64,000 nt of DNA. Origin: Mucor racemosus. Taxonomy: Eukaryota; Mucoromycota; Mucoromycetes; Mucorales; Mucoraceae. Where the stretch lies: NCBI GenBank assembly GCA_027405735.1, contig JAPEHQ010000001.1, positions 5,642,001 through 5,706,000 on the forward strand, read 5' to 3'. Of this stretch, positions 44,355-55,316 are shown in pieces (position 1 is the first letter of the stretch; each line of letters begins with the position of its first letter). Position numbers and translations under genes: made by a program. Under the pieces are notes generated by a model. It was not told the origin of the DNA. It worked only from the letters and a program-made list of their open reading frames with translations, and ran no database searches.

Positions 44355-45566
44355 ATGGGACTACAAAGTAATCGAAATAAAAAAGCAAGCCTTACAATAG
44401 ATGAATTATTCAAGAAAACACCACCGAAACGTTTTAATAATGAAGATGAGGATCTATTACGTGCAATGCAATTGAGCCAACAAGAGCATGTGAATGAACA
44501 AAAGAAATTACTCGAACAATATTCTTTACTAAGTCAAAGGCAATTCGATCATGTTGCTCCTCATACTACTAAAAAGAGAAGACTTATAAAAATGGAAGAA
44601 GATGAAGAAGATGAAGGAGAAGGAGAAGAGAAAGTAGAAGATTTCACAGATGATGATGAAGATCAATGGTTTCAAACGGTTTCAATAAGACCACAACCAC
44701 CTGTTAAGAAACCACAACAACAAAAAAAACTCAAGCAAAAGGAGAAAAATAAACAAAAACACAAAAATATACCATCTAAAGCAGCCGAAACAGCAGCAAT
44801 TACCACAACTACCACATCAGCATCAACATCAAAGAGCAAAGATACCACCAACAATATTGTTAAAAAAGAAAGCAATGACATGATGCTGGATATTGAAAAT
44901 GTTGAAGATTGGCTTGAAGCAAAATTAGAAAAACCAGAGACATCCGATGTTCTTGAAATTACAGATTTAGAGGCGTTTTTAAAGGATTATGAAGATGAAC
45001 CACAATCTGATTTAGACACATCTTTAAAGGATTATGAGGATGAACCGCAATCTACTATAACAATTGCTGATGATGAAGAACTACAAGAAAATACATCACG
45101 AAATGTGCGATTAGTAGCATGCCCACTATGTCAAAGAAGTTTCAAAGAAGGAAAAGATATACAAGAACATGCAGCCAAATGTAATAATATGATATCAGAT
45201 ACCGATTCGGATTCGGATTGTGATATTATTGATTTAATTAATCCTGCAAATAATCACATAAGCAAACAAACAGACGCTGTGCAAGACGAAGCAGAAGTAG
45301 AAGCAGCAGCAGCAGCAGCAACAGAAGATGATGATGATGGTTATCTGTCGCCCCTCGAAGGATTTACTAGTATCAAAAATGGTCAAAACAATGAAGCATT
45401 TAATCCGTATTTTGAACAATTACAAAAACCACTACCAAAGTCAAGAGCAACTCGAGCAAAGAGAACTACAAACACTAATGGTACAAGAAAAACCACACCA
45501 AGAAGAGGCGGCAAAGGTGGTGGTAGAGGTAGGTTTAAATGGTACAAAAAGAAAAAAAAGTCTTAA
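44355..45566 (+). CDS. Unassigned protein with ubiquitin-interacting motif and UBZ-type zinc finger
   Basis: A single-exon ORF of 403 aa. Residues about 29-45 (NEDEDLLRAMQLSQQE) fit a ubiquitin-interacting motif: acidic cluster, Leu, Ala and Ser at the right spacing. Residues about 254-274 (CPLCQRSFKEGKDIQEHAAKC) fit a Rad18/UBZ4-style CX2CX12HX3C finger, so two ubiquitin-binding modules are likely. The remainder is acidic or Lys/Gln-rich and probably disordered. It contains a 45-bp tandem duplication (about 44976-45065) giving two LKDYEDEPQS units, and ends in an RGG-like basic tail (GGKGGGRGRFKWYKKKKKS). The architecture recalls DNA-damage ubiquitin readers, but I cannot match it to a named protein. 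Confidence 0.75.
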   Translation: MGLQSNRNKKASLTIDELFKKTPPKRFNNEDEDLLRAMQLSQQEHVNEQKKLLEQYSLLSQRQFDHVAPHTTKKRRLIKMEEDEEDEGEGEEKVEDFTDDDEDQWFQTVSIRPQPPVKKPQQQKKLKQKEKNKQKHKNIPSKAAETAAITTTTTSASTSKSKDTTNNIVKKESNDMMLDIENVEDWLEAKLEKPETSDVLEITDLEAFLKDYEDEPQSDLDTSLKDYEDEPQSTITIADDEELQENTSRNVRLVACPLCQRSFKEGKDIQEHAAKCNNMISDTDSDSDCDIIDLINPANNHISKQTDAVQDEAEVEAAAAAATEDDDDGYLSPLEGFTSIKNGQNNEAFNPYFEQLQKPLPKSRATRAKRTTNTNGTRKTTPRRGGKGGGRGRFKWYKKKKKS

Positions 45567-45964
45567 TTTAGACAGATTAAAGATTGCATTTATTAAAAAA
45601 TAAAAATAAAAGGGAATGTATCCCGAGAAAAGAAACAGAAATTAAGCTTTACGAGATACGCAAATAATGAAAAAAGGCACTTTTTCAAAATGGTTATATT
45701 CAAATTTTATACTGACAACGATCCCCTTTAACATTGGATTTTTTTATTATAAACAAACATGCCGAATTTCAACAAGGAGAGCTCCATCTCTTGTCATAGA
45801 ATTATCTTTTCCCGAGTACTAACTCAAAGAGCCTTTCTTTTTTCTATCCTACCTATATAAAGAGAGATTTTATTTTTTATTTTTGCCCCTTATTTTTCCC
45901 CACCCAATACACCCCCTTAAATTATCGTAAATGTAGAGTATATATAACCGTTTTCTTTTTCCTT

Positions 45965-45965
<1 letters not shown>

Positions 45966-45997
<32 letters not shown>

Positions 45998-46008
45998 CTC
46001 TCTCTCTT
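45966..46008. repeat. T32 plus CT tract upstream of APSES gene
   Basis: A run of 32 T followed by a CT dinucleotide run ends about 35 bp before the ATG at 46043. It lies in the promoter or 5' leader and may be a length-variable nucleosome-free element. Confidence 0.7.
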
Positions 46009-46042
46009 TTCTTTTTTCATAATAATAACAATTTTTAATATT

Positions 46043-47489
46043 ATGATTGAAAACAAAAAGAATCTTGGCGATAATGATTGTTTGATGTATCGTCCATTTC
46101 AGGCAGAGAATGAGCGCAACATTTATATTAAAAGAGATCATTATTCAACTTCGCTTGATCCTCGGGGCTACATTCCTGGTAAGCATATTTTAAGCAATCA
46201 GAAAAGAAAAAGCTACACGGATAGAACATTGACCCTTTTTTTTTTGCATAATAGTTTACGAATACATCATTAATGGAACTCCAATTATGTGGGATAGAGA
46301 AACAGGTATTTAATGTATGCAGACCTACCCGAGAATCATTCTAATATGTCATTTATATATAGGTTATGTGCATTTCACTGGAATTTGGAAAGCATTGGGC
46401 AATTCAAAATCTGATATTGTAAAGATGGTTGATTCAAATCCTGAATTGGGAACAAAGAAAATTAGAGGAGGCTTTTTACGTATACAAGGCACATGGTAAA
46501 ACCACACGAAATTCACATTTTCACAACTACATTGCTAAAAAAAAGTTCAAATGAATTCTAGGATTCCATATGATTATGCTCATTTACTCTGTAAGCGTAC
46601 TGCATGGCACATCAGAAAGGAATTAGTACCAATTTTTGGTCAAAGATTCCCAATTGAAGCACTTCATCCAGATCACGAAGATTACGGTTGTCTCTTATTA
46701 GACCCAAAAAGTAAATCACATGTCTTTAAAAAGACTAGCTACCATCAAAAGCGTAATACAACAATGCGTCAAAAACCTTACACAAAACAACAAACTACTA
46801 AAAGAAACAGTCTTCGTAATACCACATCAAAGCCCTTAAAAACTAAAAATACCACAGCATTTAAGCAACAACAACAAGAACAAAAGAAAATCAATAGCAA
46901 GGTGGCTTCAAGTATGGCTGTAACGCGTCTTTTAAATGAACAAGTGATTTCAGATGAGGAAATTGGTTTTGAGGACGATGAGGATGATTTATTAACATTA
47001 TCTGATGAATCTTCATTATCTTCATTTGAATCAACTTCAGTAACACCCTTTCCGACCTTCCGTGTTATCCAAACATATCCGCCCGAGGATTGGTCACATC
47101 AATGTGGCAATACTAATAATACCAATAATACTAGTAATGGCCCCTTATTACCTCCTATTTGCAATTCTCCAGAACAACAACAAAAACAACAGCAGCAAAA
47201 ATTACCTTCAATTGATACAACTACTCATTCTCCAATGATGATGATGGATTCATCTTCAGTTTCATCTGTATCTTCTTCTCCTTCACTTGTTTGGTCTTCT
47301 TCACCCATGATGTCTCCTGTAGCACCCACTCATGTAGCTCAAGATATAATAGATACAATTAGTGCAACCATATTATTACAAAGACTATCTCAAGATGATG
47401 GTGCTAGACCGTTTAAACCACTTGAATCCTCAGTCATTCCATCCAAAGTTATTGTAGGTCATCAAGAATTCACAATCTGTTGGGATTAA
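46043..47489 (+). CDS. APSES/KilA-N DNA-binding transcription factor
   Basis: Exons 46043-46178, 46255-46305, 46363-46495 and 46562-47489 join in frame to 415 aa. Residues about 45-155 form an APSES/KilA-N domain: YEYIINGTPIMWDRETGYVH, FTGIWKALGNSKSDIVKMVD, KKIRGGFLRIQGTWIPYDYA and WHIRKELVPIFGQRFPIEA. These match the fungal group containing Xbp1-like repressors better than the Swi4/Mbp1 cell-cycle factors, which also carry ankyrin repeats that are absent here. The C-terminal part is Ser/Thr/Gln/Asn-rich with an acidic patch and is probably regulatory. Targets are unknown. Confidence 0.88.
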
Positions 47490-47658
47490 AGGATTTTTAC
47501 AAAGGGGATTTGTTTATTTATTTATTATTGTATTATTTTTTTTCTTCTTGTTTTTGCACTACCAAGAACAAGGTTATTTTCATTATTCTCTTTTTAACGC
47601 ATTTACACACGAAAAAACACCAAAAAAACATTCTTTCATCGCATATATATTAGTACAT

Positions 47659-47689
<31 letters not shown>

Positions 47690-47704
47690 GCACACACACA
47701 CACA
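47659..47704. repeat. CA dinucleotide microsatellite
   Basis: About 14 CA units, a TACG interruption, then 7 more CA units, in the 3' flank of the APSES gene. Confidence 0.9.
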
Positions 47705-49828
47705 TTTACACGGATAAAAATTATTTTTGCTCTTTTTTTCTAAGCAATATTTTCAATGCATGATCAATGAAAATAAAAATAAAAAGGGATTTAACTTTAA
47801 TTAGGAGAATTGAATATCAAACGATGGTTGCAAATAATGTCACAATAATAATCAATATAAACTTAATTGTAAAAAAATTGCTACTATGACAACAAAATGT
47901 GTATACAAAAGGGATCAACAAATTGCAGCAAGTTCAAACTTGCCTTCCCCTTTTTTTTATCGTATCATATTTCATTGATTGATCGTCTTAATTTGCCCGG
48001 GAAAATTGATTGATGTGAAACAACTACGTGGTAAATGCGTGCAAAAATATAAAGTGACACCTGATGAAATTGCTCGTTGTGGCGAGATTTGATGTTTGAG
48101 TGGTCAAGACTCCAATCTGCTCCTGAAAGTATAACTATTTTAGGAATAGAATACGATCGAGAAAAATGAATCAATTATTTACTATGTCCATTTCTCCTCT
48201 TTCCCCGTTCTCCCCTTCCACTGCTTTCCCTTTCCTTTCATGATATTAAAATTTTTTACCTCGGCTCGATGCGTGGATTTTTTATATAATCTATCATATA
48301 CGTGTATGACATGTTGTTGTCACGAGATGATACAACAGGAGAGAAAAGATGATCATCGTGCAACAATAACAAATCGACAGAAGGAGCAATAAGAAATTTA
48401 GGAAACAAAAAGCAAATTTGGTCCCGGTTCGATAAAATTCTCTTGCCCCACAATAGGTTAGATGATAAATATGCGTGAGTGTGTGTGTCCCTTATCTCAC
48501 TGGGTGAGAAGTGCTCCCCTACTATTTGCTATTGTCCGATCATTATCATAATTTTCACGGGGTTTTGTTATAAATGTAATATCACCAGTGACTGAAACGA
48601 TTAGCCTATTTTTATATCATTATACACATTACATACGGTAGACACCGAGAAATTACGTCTAGTGCGTGCGTGCTACCACATATACATGAAGCATATTGTT
48701 TACTTGAAAGTTGATGTGTGTAATCATTTCGATTCAAACTGCAGGTTTTCGTTCTGTGAGAAAATGCCAGCATCTATGGGTATAATGTAACCTGGATGGT
48801 ATTTTCAATTTGAGCTAATTACCTAAATATTCTACCAATTCATAGAAATAAAAATTTGTCAACTATATTTAAATATTTTTATTTACAATACATGTTGTTA
48901 AAATGTGTGTACATTCTTTAATTCCATTTAAAAAATTCTTCGAAAAAGAATACTTTGAAAACTATCTGAAGTCTTTTCTTATTGCGGATGCGATTGAATT
49001 TATTTTGTGTTACAAGCTGATATGATCTATGGATATGAACAATACGACAAAAAAATCCTTCATAAAGTTTATATGATCACTTGATAAGCTTTATGTCATG
49101 TAAATACATAAGTATACGACTGAATATTAGCGATATGTGCATTATTACATTCGTTTTATTACAAATGGTTTAGTAAATGCCCTAACAAGAATGTTTGTGA
49201 AATTTGACAGCAAACTGTATATGTTGTTTTGCTACTGAAGTTTGTATTTAGGCCAATAATCTATCATGAAGTCTTATTTTATCAATACCTCCATCAAAAA
49301 TTTACATTTTTTAATTTTAAAATGTATCCAGTAAATATATAAAGCTGTCTACTATTTGCTTTACAGGTAACTGCTGACTATCTAATAAAGCAACTCATTC
49401 AAGAAACAAAGGTTTACGATTTTCAGGTATTTTTTTAGTAATTATTTGCTCATATACAGTTGTAGTAATTAAATCAAAATTTGAAATCTAATTTTTTAAA
49501 GAAATGGATGTAGAAAACGTTGCATTATTATATAAAGAGGCCGTTTAATTATTAATTTCGGTAGTTGTCATTGCCATAGAGCCTGGTTTTGGCTAATTAT
49601 GCGCTATGTCAAATTCAAAAGGGTAAAACAAGCTACAAACCTCGCTAAAAAAAGTGCGCATTTTATTCATACGATGCAACTGTTAAATCAGTAGACGTCA
49701 AAGATTTTAATCCTGGGTACTATTACCACAGTAGTATATATTTTGAAATTTTCAGATTATTTGGATCAATATTATATATTCGTTACAAGAATTTTTTCGA
49801 ATTGCTTTATTATTTTAACCAGAGAAAG

Positions 49829-49856
49829 ACAGTTTTTTTTTTAAAAAAAAAACTGT
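49829..49856. repeat. Perfect 28-bp palindrome, ACAG T10 A10 CTGT
   Basis: ACAG, ten T, ten A, CTGT form an exact inverted repeat without a spacer. A similar T13/A11 block is in the last Mic19 intron (55421-55444). Confidence 0.85.
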
Positions 49857-49887
49857 GCTATACTTCTTCAAAAACAACTATTAGACA

Positions 49888-50187
49888 ATATCCAAGCACA
49901 TTTAGCGCAGCAGCATTGAAACAAAATAGCTCTGCAAGAACAGTTAAATTATGATTGATCCATTTCAATTCATAGATTACTATCAAACAGATCTAATGGT
50001 TCAATAGTGCCTTAAATTACATCTCAGGATCTCAATGTCAAATCAATATAAAAGGCTATACTTTTATATCTAAATAAACGATGATATCTTGTTTTTATTA
50101 TACATACTGAAAAACTGATTCATTACTTCTTCTCTTTTAATTGTATTCTTTTTTAAGTATTATTTATCAAACCTGAAAATATACGAC
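49888..50187 (-). repeat. R1 fragment D1 (reverse)
   Basis: Reverse complement of about 32.21-32.52 kb in copy A (from CCAAGCACATTTAGCGCAGC to ACCTGAAAATATACGAC). It ends abruptly at both sides. Confidence 0.75.
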
Positions 50188-50209
50188 GCACATTAATAAT
50201 AATTTATAT

Positions 50210-50347
50210 TGTTACATCTAATGGATCCCTGTCCATTAGATCTTATTATCACACAATCCCGATAACTATATAAACCCATATTTAATTCATTCTAATAAAC
50301 GGTACTTTTTACGTTGATTTTAATTTACAAAGCCTCGATAAATCACA
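50210..50347 (+). mobile_element. Possible short LTR (138 bp)
   Basis: It starts TGTTACATCTAATGG and ends GATAAATCACA, with CTATATAAACC and AATAAACGG inside in the right order for an LTR. No target duplication is seen, so this is tentative. Confidence 0.3.
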
Positions 50348-50864
50348 GGTAATGAACTTATTTTTTTAAAAAAAAATTTACAGAATGCACAATAATCAAT
50401 AACCCATGGGAGCTGAAACTTGGAGCATTTATTTATCAGCAAATATAATACTTTAATACTATATTTCTTCTATGGAATTAGGGCTTATTTGGGTTCCTAT
50501 TCATTGAGAACAAATTTCACATTGGTTTGAATAAAAATGCGCAGAAAATTATACGCGTGCTTTGCCGATGATTTTTTCAACACACAGTAGCCTGTTGAAG
50601 TTGCCATTTGAAACAATTCTGTCAAACATGTGTACCTACTATCATGTAAAATTGGAAATTATTAAGTTCAAATTTCATCGAGATAGGGGTTTTTGGTGTC
50701 GGGTTTCTACGGCTATGAAAAATAGGTTTTAGATTACTCTCAGAAAGGTTTCAAATTTTCTCACCGAATATTGAGCTTATTTCTCTCAAATTTTAAAGAG
50801 AAATATGCCTTCGCTTCATGGCTATTGGTATCTGTCCCAAAAATAAAAGGGTTAATACCAGAAT
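50348..50864. other. Unassigned AT-rich stretch between D1 and R2 copy 3
   Basis: No ORF or known repeat was recognised here. Confidence 0.4.
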
Positions 50865-52110
50865 GTAAGTGCATTGACCTAACATTAACCTAACATCGGC
50901 CTAAAATTCATTTAAAATTGATTTAAAATTGATGGTGTAATTTAAACTCCATGATTGAGGTATTAGTTTTTTATATTTATAAGATAGATCCAATCGCAAG
51001 CTACTCTATATTTTTTATTCCAACGAAAACTATTGACTTTTGATAGAGAAAATCAGAATAATAATTTACATTACAGCCTACAGTCTGTTCTGACTGAGTT
51101 CAGAATTTGATTTGCAAAAAATGATCGAAAAATCATCCAAAACGCAAAATTGTTTAAATGCTCATTAACTGGCAAGTAAGTCAACCTAGTGTATTAAATA
51201 GTTTTTGTAAAATTTTGGATTCTGCATCTACCCAAATAAAAATAACACAAATGTTTTACTTTGAATTTTGCGTAAAATACGATTGAAATTTTAGAGGTTT
51301 TTTGACGATTCGCATCACTTTTTATAAATGCATTTCAAATATAAATAATGGATATAATGTAGAAAATTATTATCTATCGATCAAGTCATTGCTGGACCTT
51401 CTATCTGCATTTTTCATATAGAAAACAAGATTTTTGTCGATTTTTTTTCAAATTCAGAATTTGGGATAAGACATAAGGGAAAAATTGAAGCTAGAAACAA
51501 AGGTATTCCTTAATTCACATTTTCGAGGATATCTCTACAAAAAATTAATATTTTGAAGAAATCTAAATTGGATCCAAGAAAGCTCAACGAGTTTGATGAC
51601 ATGAATGCAAAAAAGAATGTTGCTCAATATAACAAATATTTTGAAATCTACTACAAAAATGTCAAAAAAATGAAAAAAAAATAAAAGTGCTCAGAATTTT
51701 TTCATACTAGAATATGTTATAAAATACTTTAAAACAAGTAAGTTTTATTATTAGAAAGTATTGGTATAGCTTAATTTTTTTTGAAGATATGGAGCCTCAA
51801 AGTTTTTGATTTTTAGGTGTGAAATACGCGTAAAAATCTGAAACATTAACATTGAAAAATTAATACCAACTGCAAAAAGTCGAATATTTTCAAATACTTA
51901 TTTTTGGATAAAATTTGAACATCTCAGGTACATTGGCATATAATTTTTTCTTGGTATTATTTAGTGAAAAAAAATAGAGGAGGAATAAAAAGTTGGATCT
52001 AGTTTTTAAGGAAAAAGTGTGTATTTTACGCGTTTTTCTAGACTTTTATGTGATATAATGTAAATTTGGAAACAGGCGACATAATGCAACCAATTTATAT
52101 CTAATTAACA
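50865..52110 (-). repeat. R2 dispersed repeat, copy 3 (-)
   Basis: Reverse-oriented relative of copies 1 and 2, running from the GCATTGACCTAACATTAACC end (shared with copy 1) to AATGTAAATTTGGAAACAGG (shared with copy 2). The plus strand reads SKLDPRKLNEFDDMNAKKN, the same conserved peptide as on the minus strand of copies 1 and 2. Confidence 0.75.
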
Positions 52111-52349
52111 ATGTCCAAGGTATATATTTATTGCAATGGGAGCTCGTTTCAATCTATAATAATGAATCGAGAATCGAGAACGAGTCTCTTACTGCCCTTA
52201 GTAGGTGTTGTTGTAAATAGCAGGTTGATCTATCAGAATTACAATATTCTAAATATAGACAGATCTAGCAAGTTCTATTGTTTCGTAACTGGTTCCTATT
52301 ATCTAGGAACTAATAATAAAACATAACATATTATATCTACAATACACAT

Positions 52350-52561
52350 TGTTGTATGCCACCAAACACCATATATTATCACCATCTGCAGTATCAATAC
52401 ATCTTATAATCTATTGACTATGACATGTATTGAAGTGCAAAGTATTGATATCGGATATAAGAAAGCCCTAGCGTGCTAAGTTTAATCCAGTAATTACCAA
52501 GAACGCTTGGACCTTAATTATGACACTATATTATTTCATCCCAGCGGTTAATCAATCAAGT
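52350..52561 (-). repeat. R1 fragment D2 (reverse)
   Basis: Reverse complement of the right end of R1 (about 32.54-32.765 kb), starting TGTTGTATGCCACCAA and ending AATCAATCAAGTA. It is fused to the start of the gene remnant at 52567. Confidence 0.75.
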
Positions 52562-52566
52562 ACTGT

Positions 52567-53600
52567 ATGGCCGATTATCTGGAAACTCCTGGTCGAACTA
52601 CTTTAAAAGCATACGTTGATGCAAACCAAATTTCTGTAAACGCTTATATCCGCCAATTCGATAAAGCAACTGATGATGCTAAAAAAAACCTTCAAAAAAA
52701 TTTGAAGCAGCATTCAGATCTAAACATCCCAATCGAAAGAGAAGCCCAGGCATCAAATTAGACATAGAAAAAGCATGGACAGAGACCAAAGTACAAAGAA
52801 CTGCAAACATTCAAACAATTCGCGTCTCAGCTGCTCTATTGAAAGCCGGTGGTAAGAAGGTGATCAATTTATTGAAGGTAATAAATTGTAAGAAGAAAGA
52901 TTCGGGATACTTTGAATAAATATCTTTTTTTTTTTGCCCGATAGAAATGTTATATCAAAAGATACTAATATAAAAATACTCTGCTAAAAGATATATTTTA
53001 TTAATTTATTGATGCTTCGTATTATATGTTTTCTAAATGGTTATATGATTATCAATATTATTAATGAATTGCCGGGTATTGAGGTACTTGATATGATTTG
53101 GGAACAAATCATATACAATGGAATTTGTGGAATTGGGAATCTGTGATTGTATCATTTGAATAAGATGTAGGATTGCTTATGTTTGATTGTTGCCAAGTGT
53201 TCCTGAAGGTTCCTGATTGTCGCTGTTAATGCTAGTGGTTATGTATGACATTTAGTATGAGTTACTAAATGTCATGCCATGTTGGATTTCAATAGTTGTT
53301 CCTGGGTTTCTACATCTGGGTAAACTTATGATATATCAAGAAAGCTCCACCCAACTCAGATGAAACTACTGCTCATATCTCTATTGAAGCAAATGCTGTT
53401 CGTAATCCTATTCAGCCTGCTGGTTCATCATATGCTGATACCTCCATTGCTCCTGTTTCATCCCCTACTGAACCTGCTCCTAATACTAGTACTGCTGGAG
53501 CAAATGACACTGCTGATAATCATAATCCCAATATTATAAATGATAATGTAGTGTCTAGCAACAATGTAGAGGAGGAAATACAGAGAAGCTGCTTTTTGTA
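52567..53600 (+). pseudogene. Unidentified gene remnant split by a solo LTR
   Basis: It starts at ATG with MADYLETPGRTTLKAYVDAN and continues in a helical, charged protein to about 52740, where the frame shifts (or an unrecognised splice occurs). It then reads KLDIEKAWTETKVQRTANIQ and VSAALLKAGGKKVINLLK. A GTAATA...GATAG intron (about 52879-52944) would join this to KAPPNSDETTAHISIEANAV and a Pro/Ala/Thr-rich segment that ends near 53600. A solo LTR sits at the intron's acceptor. I do not recognise the protein. It may come from a host gene or from an R1-type element, since it is fused to R1 fragment D2. Confidence 0.5.
52948..53338 (+). mobile_element. Solo LTR (391 bp), family S, with 5-bp TSD
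   Basis: It starts TGTTATATCAAAAGATAC and ends CTTATGATATATCA, with the 5-bp duplication AGAAA at 52943-52947 and 53339-53343. It is the inverted counterpart of 30701-31095 in copy A, differing by small changes. TG...CA ends, short inverted termini and 5-bp duplications at two independent sites make a solo LTR the best reading. Confidence 0.85.
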
Positions 53601-53969
53601 TTAACCGAAGACGAAGAATTCAAAAGTGCAATTCTAATTAATGAGGATACCCCAGAGTGTTATAAGCGTTTTAGGGAGTTCCAAGAAAAGTCTTTCAAAA
53701 TACTGTAGTTAAAAAGAAAGGATTATTCATTAACAAGGATTTATTCCAGATACTGTAAGTCATTCTATCCTCGCACATTTGAAAACACAATTATAATATT
53801 ATAGAAATATAACTTTTTATGCAGGATATATTTAAACCTATCATCATGTATAATTGGAGATTAATTGGATTAATATTCTTCACAAGAATGGAATTTTTTC
53901 TTTGTTTCTGCAGTTGTAAATATTAGTTTATTATTTTGTAAAACTTAAAACTCATTATCCACGGCTTAA

Positions 53970-55090
53970 TTTCTGTATTCACAAGATAGATCTAATTGAT
54001 TGCTACTCTGTATTTTTTGTTTCAGCCGAAAATATTGATTTTTCATCGAGATAATCAAAATAATAGTCGATATCACAGCTTACAGCTTATGGTAACTGGG
54101 TTCCAAAATTTATTTTAAAAAATGGACGAAAAATAATGAAAAAAACAAAATCGTTTAATTGTTCATGAACTGCAAAGTAAGTCGACTTAGTATACTAAAT
54201 AGTTTTTGTACAGTTTTAGATTCTGCATCCATCTAATTAAAATTCAGACAAACATTTTACATTAAATTTTGCGCAAAATGCAATTGAAATTTTGGAGGTT
54301 TTTTGAAGATACACATCACTTTTTATAAGAATATTTAAAATATAACTAATTGCGACGATGCGCAAAAACATTATCTATCGATTAAGCCATTGCTGAACTT
54401 TCTAGCTGCAGTTGTCGTAGAGAAAACAAGATTTTTGTAACTTTTTTTTTCAGATTCAGAATTTGGGATGAGGGTATATAAGGGAAAAATGGAAGCTAGA
54501 AATGGAGGTACCTTTTTGTACACATCTTTTAGGATATCTCCATGAAAAATCAATATTTTGAAAAACTCTAAATTGGGTCTGAGAGAGCTTAACAAGCTTA
54601 ATGAAATGAATGCAAAAAAAATGTTGCTCAATTTAGCCAATATTTTAAAACCTACTATAGAAATGTCCAAAAAAATGAAAAAAAAATAAAAGTGCTCAGA
54701 ATTTTTTTATATTAAAATATGTTATAAAGCACTTTAAAACAAGTAAGTTTCATTATTAGAAAGTGTTAGTGTAGCTTATTTTTTTCTGGAGATATGAAGC
54801 CTCAAAGTTTTCAATCCTTTAGCAGTGAAATACGCGTAAAACATCTGAAACCTTAGCACTGAAAAATTAATACCAACTGCAAAAAATAGGATATTTCCGG
54901 ATACTTGTTTTTGGATTAAAGCTGAACATCTCAGGTACATTGGCATATAATTTTTTCTTGGTATTATTTAGTGAAAAAAAAAAGTAGAGCAGAGATGAAA
55001 AATGAGGCTCAGTTTTCAATGAAAAAGCAGCAAATTTCACCTATTTACGAGTTTTTCGTAAGATATTGATACAGAAACAGGCCACAGAAG
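53970..55090 (-). repeat. R2 dispersed repeat, copy 4 (-)
   Basis: Reverse-oriented, closest to copy 2. It runs from GATAATCAAAATAATAGTCGATATC to TTTACGAGTTTTTCGTAAGATA. The plus strand reads KLGLRELNKLNEMNAKKM, matching the other copies. Confidence 0.78.
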
Positions 55091-55316
55091 TAAATTTTAC
55101 GATACTAACACTATCAGTGAGATAAGCCCAATCTGTCTTACGACTGTCTAGAACCAACATTTGATCAATATCAGGCTGTACAAGATATAAGAAAGAAAAA
55201 AAAACAACAAGTCATTTTCAGGGTTTCACGCTAATGCTAAATCACAATTGTCTATTTACACATACAACAAGCAAACAAGTAGATGTCTAAAAAAGCCATT
55301 AAACAATGGAATATTT

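Larger units (their letters stand above)
47490..49887. other. Long intergenic stretch without recognised genes
   Basis: About 2.4 kb. It starts with the APSES 3' flank, including a CA microsatellite, and continues as moderately AT-rich sequence with no ORF I can support on either strand. The stretch 48180-48760 is less AT-rich than its surroundings but lacks coding signatures. An exact 28-bp palindrome lies at 49829-49856. Confidence 0.5.
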
